Shown one piece after another: positions 26,325-34,687 of a DNA stretch of 56,334 bases (the stretch's first letter is position 1; the number at the start of each line of letters is the position of its first letter). The notes under the pieces were generated by a model. That model saw only the letters and a list, made by a program, of their open reading frames with translations, ran no database searches and was not told the DNA's origin. The DNA is taken from NCBI RefSeq assembly GCF_023507745.1, contig NZ_JALPZO010000111.1, forward strand, positions 1 through 56,334. Reading direction: 5' to 3'. Source of the DNA: Vreelandella olivaria (lineage in GTDB: Bacteria; Pseudomonadota; Gammaproteobacteria; Pseudomonadales; Halomonadaceae). Made by a program: the position numbers and the translations under genes.

Positions 26325-27227
26325 TCAGTAAGGCATTGTTTGCGACTGGCGGGCACGGCGGCGCCGTAGCCACTGGCTCAGGACGCCATAGCGAGGACCG
26401 CCAAGGAAAGCCAGCATGAGACAGACGCCGGTCATGATCGCCATCATGCCGCCAATGGATACGTTCCAGTAAGCTGCCAGGTAGTAGCCTGAAACGCTGG
26501 AAATGACCGAGATGCATGAGCCGATGACGAACATCATCCACAGACGATCCGTCAGCAGATAAGCGGCTGCGGGCGGGACAATGGCAAAGGCGATGAACAG
26601 TACGGCCCCGACTGCATCGAAGGCTGCGACGGCCGTTGAACTGGTGAGCATCAACAGTATGTAAAACAGTAGTGTGGGTGTGAAGCCTAATGTTTTGGCC
26701 AGTGCCGGATCAAACGTGGCCAGTTTCAGCTCCTTGTAGAACAGCGCAATGAAGCCATAGTTGATGAGCGTCATAATACCCATCGATACTAAAGCCTGAG
26801 GGAGGTGATAGCCAAACAGCTCTGTCGTGTCGAGCCATACAAAGCCGATTTCCCCAAGCAGTACGGTATGGGTATCGATATGCACATCGCTGGCATACAG
26901 GTTGAGTAACAGCACGCCGATGGAAAACAGCGCTGGGAAAACCAGGCCGATAGCGGCATCCTGCTTGATGCGCTTGGTGCTGGCGAGCGCCTCGGTGAGA
27001 AACACCGTCAGTAGCCCCGTTAAAGCGGCTCCAATGAGTTGTACTGGGCCACTTTGTTGATGAGTCAGCAGCCATACGACAACGATGCCAAAGACGATGG
27101 AGTGACTAATAGCATCCGATAGCATGCTGTTGCCGCGCAAGATGAGAAAGGTGCCGACAGCAGATGATGCAATGCCAACCAAGGCTCCTACCAAAATAAT
27201 TTGCAGTTCGATGTTATCCAGCATCAC
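26325..27227 (-). CDS. Mn/Fe/Zn ABC transporter permease (SitD/TroD type)
   Basis: 300 residues with about eight membrane helices of the ABC-3 family: GALVGIASSAVGTFLILRGNSMLSDAISHSIVFGIVV near the N-terminus and VGAVLFIAFAIVPPAAAYLLTDRLWMMFVIGSCISVISSVSGYYLAAYWNVSIGGMMAIMTG near the C-terminus. It pairs with the neighbouring permease, whose stop it overlaps by ATGA. This order (binding protein, ATPase, permease, permease) is that of sitABCD. An MntR-like site upstream of the operon points to manganese. Confidence 0.88.
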   Translation of the reverse strand: MMLDNIELQIILVGALVGIASSAVGTFLILRGNSMLSDAISHSIVFGIVVVWLLTHQQSGPVQLIGAALTGLLTVFLTEALASTKRIKQDAAIGLVFPALFSIGVLLLNLYASDVHIDTHTVLLGEIGFVWLDTTELFGYHLPQALVSMGIMTLINYGFIALFYKELKLATFDPALAKTLGFTPTLLFYILLMLTSSTAVAAFDAVGAVLFIAFAIVPPAAAYLLTDRLWMMFVIGSCISVISSVSGYYLAAYWNVSIGGMMAIMTGVCLMLAFLGGPRYGVLSQWLRRRRARQSQTMPY

Positions 27228-28342
27228 TGAATTTTCCCTTCGAGAACAGCCGTGAGCCTTTGAGCCTCTGTGATGCCGGATTTGGTTAAACTCCAGCCGG
27301 AATATGAGCGATCACTGTGTTCCCGTGCCAGGAACCCTTCTCGATATAAGCGCAAAAGAGCTAGTCGCGGCCAGAGCAATCCCTGGGCCTGGGAGCGTGT
27401 ATGCGAGGAAGCATTGGCTAGCTGCCACTTGTACATGGTGTAAAGCATTTGCTGTTTGTGCAGTGTCCATTTCTGCCGGTAGTGCTTTAATACTCCCCAG
27501 AGGAGGCCGCGCTGGGGAGCAATGGCAAGCGAGACGATGACGATCGCAGAAGCCGTGAGAATGATGAGCGGCCCGGTTGCCAACCCTCTTGACAGTGTGC
27601 TGATGGTGGCGCCGGTAATGCCGCTGACAACACCGAAGCCGGCAGCAAGCACCACCATGGAGCCAAGGTGGCGGCTCCACTGTCGTGCTGCCGCTGCCGG
27701 GGCAACGATCATGGCCGCCATTAAGACGACGCCGACCATCTGTAGACCGACGACGACGGCAAGCGTGACCATGACAGTGAGCAATGCCTCGATGAACGTT
27801 GCCGGTATGCCCAGTGTGCGGGCATACTCCGCATCGAACGTGACCAGCTTGGCCTGTTTCCATAGCGCTGCCAGCAGTAGCAGCGCACCTAGTGTAATAC
27901 TGCCCATCAGCCACAGATCTGAACGCAGAGTGGCAGCCGCCTGACCGAACAGAAACGCTTCCAGCCCACCTTGGGAGGCGTTATTAGTGCCCTGAAGATA
28001 GGTCAGTAGCACGATGCCAACCGCGAAGAACACACTGAGGCAGATGCCTAGCGCTGCATCGGTTTTCAAACGGCTCATACGGGTCAGAGCCAGCATGACC
28101 AGGGCGGCAAGCGCGCCGGTCGTCAATGCGCCGAGCATGATGCTTCCCATGCTGCGCCCGCCAGAAATGATGAAACCCAGGCAAATGCCAGGCAATGCTG
28201 CATGGGAAATGGCGTCGCCCAGAAGGCTCTGGCGGCGCAGTACGGCAAATGTACCCAGCGCGCCGCTGATCATGCCTAACAAGGAGGCGCCGACGATGAC
28301 GTTTTGAAACGTGTAGTCATTAAGCAGAAGTGACCACTGCAT
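27224..28342 (-). CDS. Mn-type ABC transporter permease with C-terminal winged-helix-like extension
   Basis: 372 residues. Residues 1-280 are an ABC-3 permease (GALGTFAVLRRQSLLGDAISHAALPGICLGFIISG; GLQMVGVVLMAAMIVAPAAAARQW). The last 85 or so are soluble: TLHKQQMLYTMYKWQ, then LLWPRLALLRLYREGFLAREHSDRSYSGWSLTKSGITEAQRLTAVLEG. That tail reads like a winged helix related to the DtxR/MntR N-terminal fold. Such extended permeases occur in other bacterial Mn/Zn systems. It may sense metal or DNA, or be structural; the role is unknown. Confidence 0.85.
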   Translation of the reverse strand: MQWSLLLNDYTFQNVIVGASLLGMISGALGTFAVLRRQSLLGDAISHAALPGICLGFIISGGRSMGSIMLGALTTGALAALVMLALTRMSRLKTDAALGICLSVFFAVGIVLLTYLQGTNNASQGGLEAFLFGQAAATLRSDLWLMGSITLGALLLLAALWKQAKLVTFDAEYARTLGIPATFIEALLTVMVTLAVVVGLQMVGVVLMAAMIVAPAAAARQWSRHLGSMVVLAAGFGVVSGITGATISTLSRGLATGPLIILTASAIVIVSLAIAPQRGLLWGVLKHYRQKWTLHKQQMLYTMYKWQLANASSHTRSQAQGLLWPRLALLRLYREGFLAREHSDRSYSGWSLTKSGITEAQRLTAVLEGKIQ

Positions 28343-28345
28343 GGT

Positions 28346-29131
28346 TTATCTCACAACTTTGGAGGCGGGAAACATCAAGGCATCGGTATCGTTGAGCAAC
28401 GCGATTTGTCCGCCATAGGCCTTGCGAAGGTTATCGATAGTGAATGTGTCACTCGCTTCGCCACTTGCTATCACCTGGACATTGAGCAATAAAAGCCAGT
28501 CAAAGTAAGTACGTACCGTTTGTAGATCATGGTGTACTACGATCAGTGTCTTACCTTCATCGCGCAAGCGCCTCAGAATATCGACGATGGCGCGTTCTGT
28601 CGTGGCATCCACGCCCGCCATGGGTTCATCAAGAAAATAGATGTCGGCCTGTTGAACCAATGCGCGTGCCAGAAAAACCCGCTGCTGCTGCCCACCGGAT
28701 AGCTGGCTGATCTGGCGGTCAGCAAAGTCGCCCATACTCACCATATCCAGTGCTTCCAGCGCTTCCCTTCGCTCTTTACGCCCTGGTCGTTTGAGCCAGC
28801 CCAGGCGTCCATAAAGCCCCATGGTAACAACGTCCAGCGCTGTGGTCGGGAAGTCCCAATCGACGCTGGAGCGTTGGGGAACATACCCGATGCGCTTACG
28901 CTGTTTCGCGTAAGGGCGCCCGTAAACCGCTACATCACCTGATAAGGTAGGTACCAGCCCCAAAAGACTTTTTATCAGGGTGCTTTTGCCTGCACCATTG
29001 GGGCCGACGATGCCTGCCATTACCCCGGAAGGAATGTCGAGGTCGATATCCCAGAGGACCGGCTGATTATGGTAACTCACCGTCAGGTTTCTAATGCTTA
29101 GGGCTGTGCCTGTTTCGTCGGGTATAGCCAT
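28346..29131 (-). CDS. Mn-type ABC transporter ATPase (SitB/TroB type)
   Basis: 261 residues. Walker A GPNGAGKST, Q loop YVPQRSSVDWDFP (the WDFP tail is characteristic of Mn/Zn ATPases), signature LSGGQQQRVFLARALVQQ, Walker B IYFLDEPMAGVD and switch His in VVHHDLQTV. I chose ATG 29131; the frame extends to a GTG at 29176 inside the preceding gene, which is unlikely. It is followed by the permease after 3 nt. Confidence 0.9.
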   Translation of the reverse strand: MAIPDETGTALSIRNLTVSYHNQPVLWDIDLDIPSGVMAGIVGPNGAGKSTLIKSLLGLVPTLSGDVAVYGRPYAKQRKRIGYVPQRSSVDWDFPTTALDVVTMGLYGRLGWLKRPGRKERREALEALDMVSMGDFADRQISQLSGGQQQRVFLARALVQQADIYFLDEPMAGVDATTERAIVDILRRLRDEGKTLIVVHHDLQTVRTYFDWLLLLNVQVIASGEASDTFTIDNLRKAYGGQIALLNDTDALMFPASKVVR

Positions 29132-29157
29132 ACTTAATCCGCTTTCTCTGGTTACGA

Positions 29158-30126
29158 TTAGTGAGTGATATCCCACTGGTCAGCCCATTCGGCTAATGCT
29201 GTAGGTAGCGGCGCAAGAGTTCCACCCAATGCTTCTACGATGTTTTGGGTATTACTGTAAATCATGCCGATATAGGTGCCATCGGCTGTTCCGTCATCTC
29301 CCATCGCATCGGAGTACAGCTCACCGCCGATGATCACGTCATGTCCGCGTTGCCTGGCAGCATCAATAACGGCTTGAACTGTACGCGGGTTGATCGTGCT
29401 TTCAATAAATACGGCGGGCACGTCTCGTTCAACGACGACATCCGTCATGCTACGAATATCTGCAATACCCGTTTCAGTCTCAGTACTGATGCCCTGTATA
29501 CCTTCCACTTCAATGCCATAGGCGCGGCCAAAGTAATTGAACGCATCGTGCGCTGTCACAAGAATGCGCTGCTCTTCGGGAATGTTGGCAATGCTCTCTA
29601 TTACCCACTCATGCAAGGCTGTCAGTTGTGCCTCATAGCGCTCGATATTGGCTTCAATCATCTCTGCGCAATCGGGGCGGGCTTCGCTAAACGCAGCGCC
29701 GATGGTGGGAAGGGTTTGTGCCCAGAGTGATACATCCATCCACAGGTGAGGGTCGATACCATAGACATCCTGTGCCGTGATCAAGGAAGCAGGCTCAATG
29801 GATGCCGGTGAAACCGCAAGTGTCGGGGTGCGCTCGGAGAAGTTTTCCAATACATCTCCCAGTTGGCCTTCCAGTGAATAACCCGAATAGAGAATTTGCT
29901 CGGCATCTCTTAGTAACGCAACATCCCTGGCGCTTGCCTGATACAGGTGTGGGTCCACTCCAGGGCCCATCATGGCATCTACAGTGACGCACTCCCCTCC
30001 CACTTCTTGAGCCACATTGGCAATCATGCCGATGGTCGCCATAACGTTAAGCGGTGGTTCATCCGCTAACGCTACCGTTGCCAGGGGGAGTGTGCCCAAT
30101 AAAGCGGCCATACGTTTCATCACCAT
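29158..30126 (-). CDS. Periplasmic Mn/Zn-binding protein (TroA/SitA type)
   Basis: 322 residues with a signal peptide ending ATVALADE. Metal ligands line up with TroA: H60 (GVDPHLYQ), H127 (DPHLWMD), H193 (TAHDAFNYFG) and D273 (YSDAMG). The C-terminal TYIGMIYSNTQNIVEALGG is typical of manganese/iron members. No His-rich loop of ZnuA type is present, arguing against a dedicated zinc protein. AGGAG lies 7 nt before ATG 30126. It heads the four-gene operon, 77 nt from the MntR-like box. Confidence 0.9.
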   Translation of the reverse strand: MVMKRMAALLGTLPLATVALADEPPLNVMATIGMIANVAQEVGGECVTVDAMMGPGVDPHLYQASARDVALLRDAEQILYSGYSLEGQLGDVLENFSERTPTLAVSPASIEPASLITAQDVYGIDPHLWMDVSLWAQTLPTIGAAFSEARPDCAEMIEANIERYEAQLTALHEWVIESIANIPEEQRILVTAHDAFNYFGRAYGIEVEGIQGISTETETGIADIRSMTDVVVERDVPAVFIESTINPRTVQAVIDAARQRGHDVIIGGELYSDAMGDDGTADGTYIGMIYSNTQNIVEALGGTLAPLPTALAEWADQWDITH

Positions 30127-30202
30127 TACCAAGCTCCTATATATCCATAAAGTGTTAGCGCGTCACTGGTGCAAAGCGTGATAGTTGTTTTTCTGAAGCA
30201 AC

Positions 30203-30224
30203 AAAAATAGCCTTTGCTAAGTTT
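30203..30224. promoter_or_regulatory. MntR-like operator upstream of the Mn transporter
   Basis: AAAAATAGC, CTTT, GCTAAGTTT: compared with the enterobacterial MntR palindrome AACATAGC-N4-GCTATGTT, fourteen of sixteen half-site bases agree and the 4-nt spacer is the same (AAAG on the other strand). It lies 77 bp upstream of the binding-protein ATG, in the promoter region. Confidence 0.75.
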
Positions 30225-30385
30225 GTTACCTTAATGAAATATTGTCAATACTGGGTGAGTTGATTGGGCAGGGGTAAAAATAAGCGGCCAACGCCTCCAG
30301 GTTGCCTTGCGGTTTCGCTAAGGACCACTGGTGAGTGTTAGCCGCTGCTGGTAAGTAGGGTGAAAAACCATGTTTTTACCGATAC

Positions 30386-30751
30386 TTATCGGCTGGTTTG
30401 ATTCGCCTGACCGGAGGTGGGGGCGGGATGAGGGGGTTGCTGCCGGAGTGCTTCCAGTGTGTGGATGGCATCGACGTTATATGGTAATTGGTTGGCCCAT
30501 AGAATGTCCTTACGAGAGTGCCCCATGTCGTTCAGCAACTGATCATCATAGGCCAGTAACGGTAAGATATGGCGACGGAAAAGCCGCCTGCGTCGATATC
30601 TCCACCAGCGCATCTCCAGTGTATGGATTAATCCCAGGGGCGGCATGGCAGGCATATAAAATTCAAGCCGGGGTGGCGCTGGTGGTGGCGCCAGACGGCT
30701 GGCTTTCTCCCATGCCCGGCGGACATGCTGTGTATGTTTTTCATCATTCAT
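30386..30751 (-). CDS. DUF1127 protein
   Basis: 121 residues. The DUF1127 domain is at about 45-95: LEMRWWRYRRRRLFRRHILPLLAYDDQLLNDMGHSRKDI, an arginine-rich stretch followed by the short helix of the family. DUF1127 proteins are small and have been tied to RNA turnover, phosphate or stress responses in alphaproteobacteria; the role here is unknown. I chose ATG 30751, 7 nt after AGAGG. It is divergent from a LysR gene, a common arrangement. The N-terminal 40 residues are Pro/Ala-rich. Confidence 0.8.
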   Translation of the reverse strand: MNDEKHTQHVRRAWEKASRLAPPPAPPRLEFYMPAMPPLGLIHTLEMRWWRYRRRRLFRRHILPLLAYDDQLLNDMGHSRKDILWANQLPYNVDAIHTLEALRQQPPHPAPTSGQANQTSR

Positions 30752-30935
30752 CGCGCACCTCTCTTCACCACGTACAGTGCAGCACACAGTCGCCAGCGTG
30801 CTGACTGGCAAGTGATATCGGTAACTGGGTAAGTGGAGGGTCGCGACCTCTAGCCAATAGTTTGTTATGCAGCTTTGGATCAATCAAACGAAAAGAACTA
30901 CAATGAGCATTCAGTTTTTCTGAAGGGCTGGTGAG

Positions 30936-31829
30936 ATGAATCAATTGTCTAATGCGGCTCCTGCCCGAGGTGCTTTGCCGCTGCTGGATAGTGAAGTGTT
31001 ACGTACCTTTGTAACGATTGCAGAAAGTGGCAGCTTTACGCGAGCCTCTCAGCAGCTGTTCCGCACCCCTTCCGCGCTTAGCATGCAGATCAAACGCTTG
31101 GAGGAGACGCTTGGGCAAACACTGTTTGTACGCGAGGCGCGTTATGTACGCCTAACAGCAGAGGGGGAGATGCTGTTAGGGTATGGGCGAAGATTGCTGA
31201 AGCTCAACGCGGAAGCCGTTACGCAATTTTTGGCACCCACATTAGAGGGGCGGGTGGGGCTGGGGATGACAGATGATGTGGTCGGTCATATTCTGCCCAA
31301 TGTGTTATCCCAGTTTGCCCGCTCGCATCCAGCGGTACAGGTAGATGTGGTGGTTGCCCGGAGCGTAGAGTTGCTGGCAAGGCTGGATGAGGGGGAGCTG
31401 GATTTAGTGTTGGTCATGGCCGGGGAACCTGGTCAGCCGTCACGGGGTGACATTGTCCATAGTGAGCCGCTTGTATGGGCTGGTCGTGTCGATGGAGTTG
31501 CTGTTCAGCGTACACCGTTGCCGGTCACCCTGGCCCAACAGGGATGCGCCTGGCGCAGAATCGCGCTAAACGCCCTGAACAGTGCGGGTGTTAATTACCG
31601 TATTGCCTACTCGTGTGATCATTGTGCCGGTCAGGAGGCTGCGATGTTGGCAGACCTTGCCATTTCACCGTTTCCCAAAAGTTTGGTCCGGCCCCCTCTT
31701 AAGCGGTTGAGCAGTGAATGGTTGCCGCCGTTAAGTGATTATCAGGTAGCTCTTGTTAAGCGCGCGGGTAGTGGTGGTGCCAGTGAGGTGCTGGCTGAAC
31801 GCGTAGTGGAGGCGTTTCGGGAGGGTTAG
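30936..31829 (+). CDS. LysR-family regulator
   Basis: 297 residues. HTH at about 16-75: LLDSEVLRTFVTIAESGSFTRASQQLFRTPSALSMQIKRLEETLG. A C-terminal effector domain follows, with the CDHCAGQEAAMLADLAISPFPKSLV region that resembles the LrhA/HexA group. AGGG precedes the ATG. It diverges from the DUF1127 gene, 184 nt apart, and probably controls it. Effector unknown. Confidence 0.88.
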   Translation: MNQLSNAAPARGALPLLDSEVLRTFVTIAESGSFTRASQQLFRTPSALSMQIKRLEETLGQTLFVREARYVRLTAEGEMLLGYGRRLLKLNAEAVTQFLAPTLEGRVGLGMTDDVVGHILPNVLSQFARSHPAVQVDVVVARSVELLARLDEGELDLVLVMAGEPGQPSRGDIVHSEPLVWAGRVDGVAVQRTPLPVTLAQQGCAWRRIALNALNSAGVNYRIAYSCDHCAGQEAAMLADLAISPFPKSLVRPPLKRLSSEWLPPLSDYQVALVKRAGSGGASEVLAERVVEAFREG

Positions 31830-31845
31830 ATGCTAACATTATGCA

Positions 31846-32334
31846 CTAATCGCCCATTAGCGTGCGAAGTGGCAGTTGTTCTTTATTAATGGGTGTCTTG
31901 ATAACGATATAGCTGAAATATTTTTCAATGCCGATTTCATCTTCAATGAGTGTCTCCATAACGCGCTGATAATGCGCGATACTGCGCGCAATAAATCGCA
32001 GTAGATAATCATAGCCGCCACTAACCAGGTGGCACTCCATCACTTCATCGATTTGACGGATTTTTTGCTCAAAGCGTAGAAAATCTTCTCTATGATGGTC
32101 TGAAAGGGTGACTTCGGTAAAAACGGTAACGCTTTCCATCATTTTCGAAAGATCGAGCCGAGCTTGAAACGAGGTGATATAGCCCGCTGCCTCTAATCTT
32201 TTAACTCGTTGGAGGCAGGGGCTGGGCGAAAGCCCAACTGCATCGGCCAGGTTGACGTTAGTCATTCGTCCATCTGATTGAAGTTGGACGAGAATATTAA
32301 TATCAATACGATCAAGACGAACGCTAGCTACCAT
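31846..32334 (-). CDS. Lrp/AsnC-family regulator
   Basis: 162 residues: N-terminal HTH (LDRIDINILVQLQSDGRMTNVNLADAVGLSPSPCLQRVKRLEAAGYI) and a C-terminal RAM domain (VMECHLVSGGYDYLLRFIARSIAHYQRVME). AAGGA precedes the ATG. It lies 65 nt from a HAD-like gene and the gabT gene on the same strand, so it may respond to an amino acid made or used by GabT. It is convergent with the LysR gene. Confidence 0.9.
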   Translation of the reverse strand: MVASVRLDRIDINILVQLQSDGRMTNVNLADAVGLSPSPCLQRVKRLEAAGYITSFQARLDLSKMMESVTVFTEVTLSDHHREDFLRFEQKIRQIDEVMECHLVSGGYDYLLRFIARSIAHYQRVMETLIEDEIGIEKYFSYIVIKTPINKEQLPLRTLMGD

Positions 32335-32399
32335 GTGAAGTCCTTTACTTGCTAAGGGGCGCTGAGAGACGCTCCATGGGTTTCATATGCTACCTTTGT

Positions 32400-33044
32400 C
32401 TAAATCAATTCGCCGCGCAGGGCAAGCTGATGCGCATAAATAAAATCGCTTAGCGAAATAAAAGCCTTTCCTATGGGCTGGTTGGCTATAGCATTACGGG
32501 TTATACGGCAGTGTCCCGCCTGGCTATTGGTTGAGGCAGGGCCAGCTGTTAATAGCAAGACATTGCTATCCGTTTCTATCTCCCGAATCTTGGAGCGAGC
32601 AGCAACAAAACTACCGGTAGTTAGTCGCTCAAGGCCTGAAAGCCCCATGCGTTGATTAAAAGCAACAAACTCCTGCTCATTAAGAGATGTTACAACTTTG
32701 AGTTGATAGAATTTTCGTAAATAGTGAATAGCTCCAGGAGCATCTTCATAAAGTGTTCCAAACCCTAGTGAACTGGCGAATTCGATGCTTTGTTGCCAGC
32801 CTGTTTCTACCCCCCACCGGTTGGCCAGAGCTCGGTAGACAATGCAGTGAGCCGACACAGCGCCCATCTGCTCATCAGTTAGCTCATGCAGTGCATGCAC
32901 ATAGTCTTCCAATATCTGTTTTCTGGGAGGCGGCTTAGGCATCATCGCCAGCAGTGATGACAGGCCCCGTAAAATATCTCTGTCCCGATCAATCAGCACA
33001 CCATGTGCGTCCATGCATAGCGTCGTATAGTTGGTCAATTGCAT
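32400..33044 (-). CDS. HAD-like protein with a degenerate active site
   Basis: 214 residues. The start resembles type II haloacid dehalogenase (compare FDCYGTL): MDAHGVLIDRDRDIL with D12 at the nucleophile place. A possible motif II is VVTSLNE and a possible motif III lysine is in ARSKIREIE. The last motif, which should carry acidic residues (SSFRYDLISA in the 43960-44634 enzyme), reads LLLTAGPASTNSQAG with none. It may be inactive as a hydrolase. It precedes gabT by 31 nt in the other direction of reading (gabT is upstream) and so is likely co-transcribed with gabT. Confidence 0.7.
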   Translation of the reverse strand: MQLTNYTTLCMDAHGVLIDRDRDILRGLSSLLAMMPKPPPRKQILEDYVHALHELTDEQMGAVSAHCIVYRALANRWGVETGWQQSIEFASSLGFGTLYEDAPGAIHYLRKFYQLKVVTSLNEQEFVAFNQRMGLSGLERLTTGSFVAARSKIREIETDSNVLLLTAGPASTNSQAGHCRITRNAIANQPIGKAFISLSDFIYAHQLALRGELI

Positions 33045-33075
33045 GACGTCCTGCTCTCCTTGCGGTCGCGATTAA

Positions 33076-34368
33076 CTAGTGCGTGGCGATGGATAATACG
33101 TTATCCAAAATTGCCAGTGCCTCGTCGATTTGCTGGTTACTGGTATTCAGTGGAGCCAAAAAACGGATCACATTGCGGTAAACGCCGCATTTAATAACCA
33201 ACAAGCCTGCTTCGCGACAGTTATCAATGATTTGTTGCACCAGCGCGGTATCCTCTGGTGTAGCTCGCAGGCCCTGCATAAGTTCAATGGCAAGCATTGG
33301 CCCCTGCCCGCGGACCTCGGCCACCAGTGGGTGCTTGGCTTGCAGTTGGCGTAGTCCTGCTTCCAGGTACTTGCCCATGGCTAGGCCACGTTCAAGCAGT
33401 TGCTCATCATCAAAAATATCGAGCACCGCCAGTGCTGCTGCACAGCTCAGCGCACTGCCTCCATAGGTACCTCCAAGCCCACCAGGTGAGGGGGCTTGCA
33501 TGATCTCGGCGCGTCCAACGACCCCGGAGATCGGTAAACCTCCGCCCAGGCTTTTAGCAACAGTGACGAGATCAGGCAGGATATGGCTGTGTTCAAAGCC
33601 GAACATTTTGCCCGTGCGCCCGAAACCGGTCTGGATTTCATCGGCGATCAGCACAATACCGTGCTGTTCAGTCAATGCGCGAAGTGCCTGCATAAACTCA
33701 ACCGGTGCAGGAAGGAAGCCACCATCACCTTGTACTGGCTCAATCAGGATAGCGGCGACCTGGTCGGGAACGACTTCTGTGGCGAATAGTGTCTCCAGCT
33801 CAGCCAGCACATCCTCACTGCTGATGCCACGCAGTGCATCCGGGTAGTTAACATGGTGAATGGCAGGTGCAAAAGGCCCAAAATTTTGTCGATAGGGTTG
33901 GCTCATGCCGGTGAGCGTGGTGCCAAGCAGTGTGCGCCCATGAAAGCCCCCGCGAAAGGCAATCACGTTTGGTCGTCCAGTGTGGGAACGGGCAATTTTG
34001 ATGGCGTTTTCCACCGCCTCTGCACCGGAGGTAAATAGCACGCTTTGGTATGTGTTGGTGCCACCTATTAGCTTGGCCAGTTGGCTAGCGAGTTCTATAT
34101 AGCCAGGGTAGGCAGCCACCTGGAAGCTCATGTGGGAAATACGTTCAACCTGGGCCTGAACAGCCGCCACCACCCGGGGATGATTGTGGCCTACATTGAG
34201 TACGCCGATGCCACCGACGAAATCCAGGTAGCGTTGGCCATCCACGTCAAAGACCTCGCTGCCGTGGGCATGAGAAATCACGATAGGGTGAGCATTCACA
34301 ATACCACGCGGAATACACTGCTCGCGCTGGTGTAGCATAGGGTGAGAAAAGTTGGTGTCGCTATTCAT
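33076..34368 (-). CDS. gabT: 4-aminobutyrate aminotransferase
   Basis: 430 residues, normal for GabT. Class III aminotransferase motifs: LDFVGGIGVLNVGHNHPRVVAAV, VLFTSGAEAVENAIKIARSHTGRP, IAFRGGFHGRT, the aspartate of LIADEIQTGFGRTGKMF that holds PLP, and the Schiff-base lysine in TVAKSLGGGLPISGV. It moves the amino group of GABA (or 5-aminovalerate) to 2-oxoglutarate, giving succinic semialdehyde. GGAG lies 7 nt upstream. Its partner gabD is 1.3 kb upstream in reading order, with an opposite-strand dehydrogenase between them. Confidence 0.9.
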   Translation of the reverse strand: MNSDTNFSHPMLHQREQCIPRGIVNAHPIVISHAHGSEVFDVDGQRYLDFVGGIGVLNVGHNHPRVVAAVQAQVERISHMSFQVAAYPGYIELASQLAKLIGGTNTYQSVLFTSGAEAVENAIKIARSHTGRPNVIAFRGGFHGRTLLGTTLTGMSQPYRQNFGPFAPAIHHVNYPDALRGISSEDVLAELETLFATEVVPDQVAAILIEPVQGDGGFLPAPVEFMQALRALTEQHGIVLIADEIQTGFGRTGKMFGFEHSHILPDLVTVAKSLGGGLPISGVVGRAEIMQAPSPGGLGGTYGGSALSCAAALAVLDIFDDEQLLERGLAMGKYLEAGLRQLQAKHPLVAEVRGQGPMLAIELMQGLRATPEDTALVQQIIDNCREAGLLVIKCGVYRNVIRFLAPLNTSNQQIDEALAILDNVLSIATH

Positions 34369-34687
34369 CTGTAGGCTCCAGGAACTGTCACTATTATCGT
34401 TGCTGTTGTGTGTTGGAGCCGCTTGGAAAACCGTGCAAAGCGAGCGCCAACACGTTTATGAGCTTACCGCTGTTACTAAAACAGAGGAGCCTGCCATTGC
34501 CTTGGTAACCGCGTAATCCTGCTTATTTTCTAGCTTGCGCAGCATGATCCACTGTCAATGGGGAGTGCAGTGTAATCTGCGTCTTCATCACGGATTTAGG
34601 CGCAATGTATCGCGTTATAACAGCCAAAACAGTATCTGCTGCCTCTCATGCCACCGTAGGATGAAGCTTTGGCTAAGGACACTATCC
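34369..34687. other. Divergent intergenic region between gabT and the 2-hydroxyacid dehydrogenase
   Basis: 319 bp with no convincing gene. It must hold both promoters. I see a GATAAT on the minus strand just upstream of the gabT ribosome site but no good -35 at the right distance, and no clear operator dyad. Confidence 0.5.

Noticed and set aside
34535..34687. Upstream extension of the 2-hydroxyacid dehydrogenase frame
   Set aside because: It lacks a ribosome site and family similarity; ATG 34688 has both.
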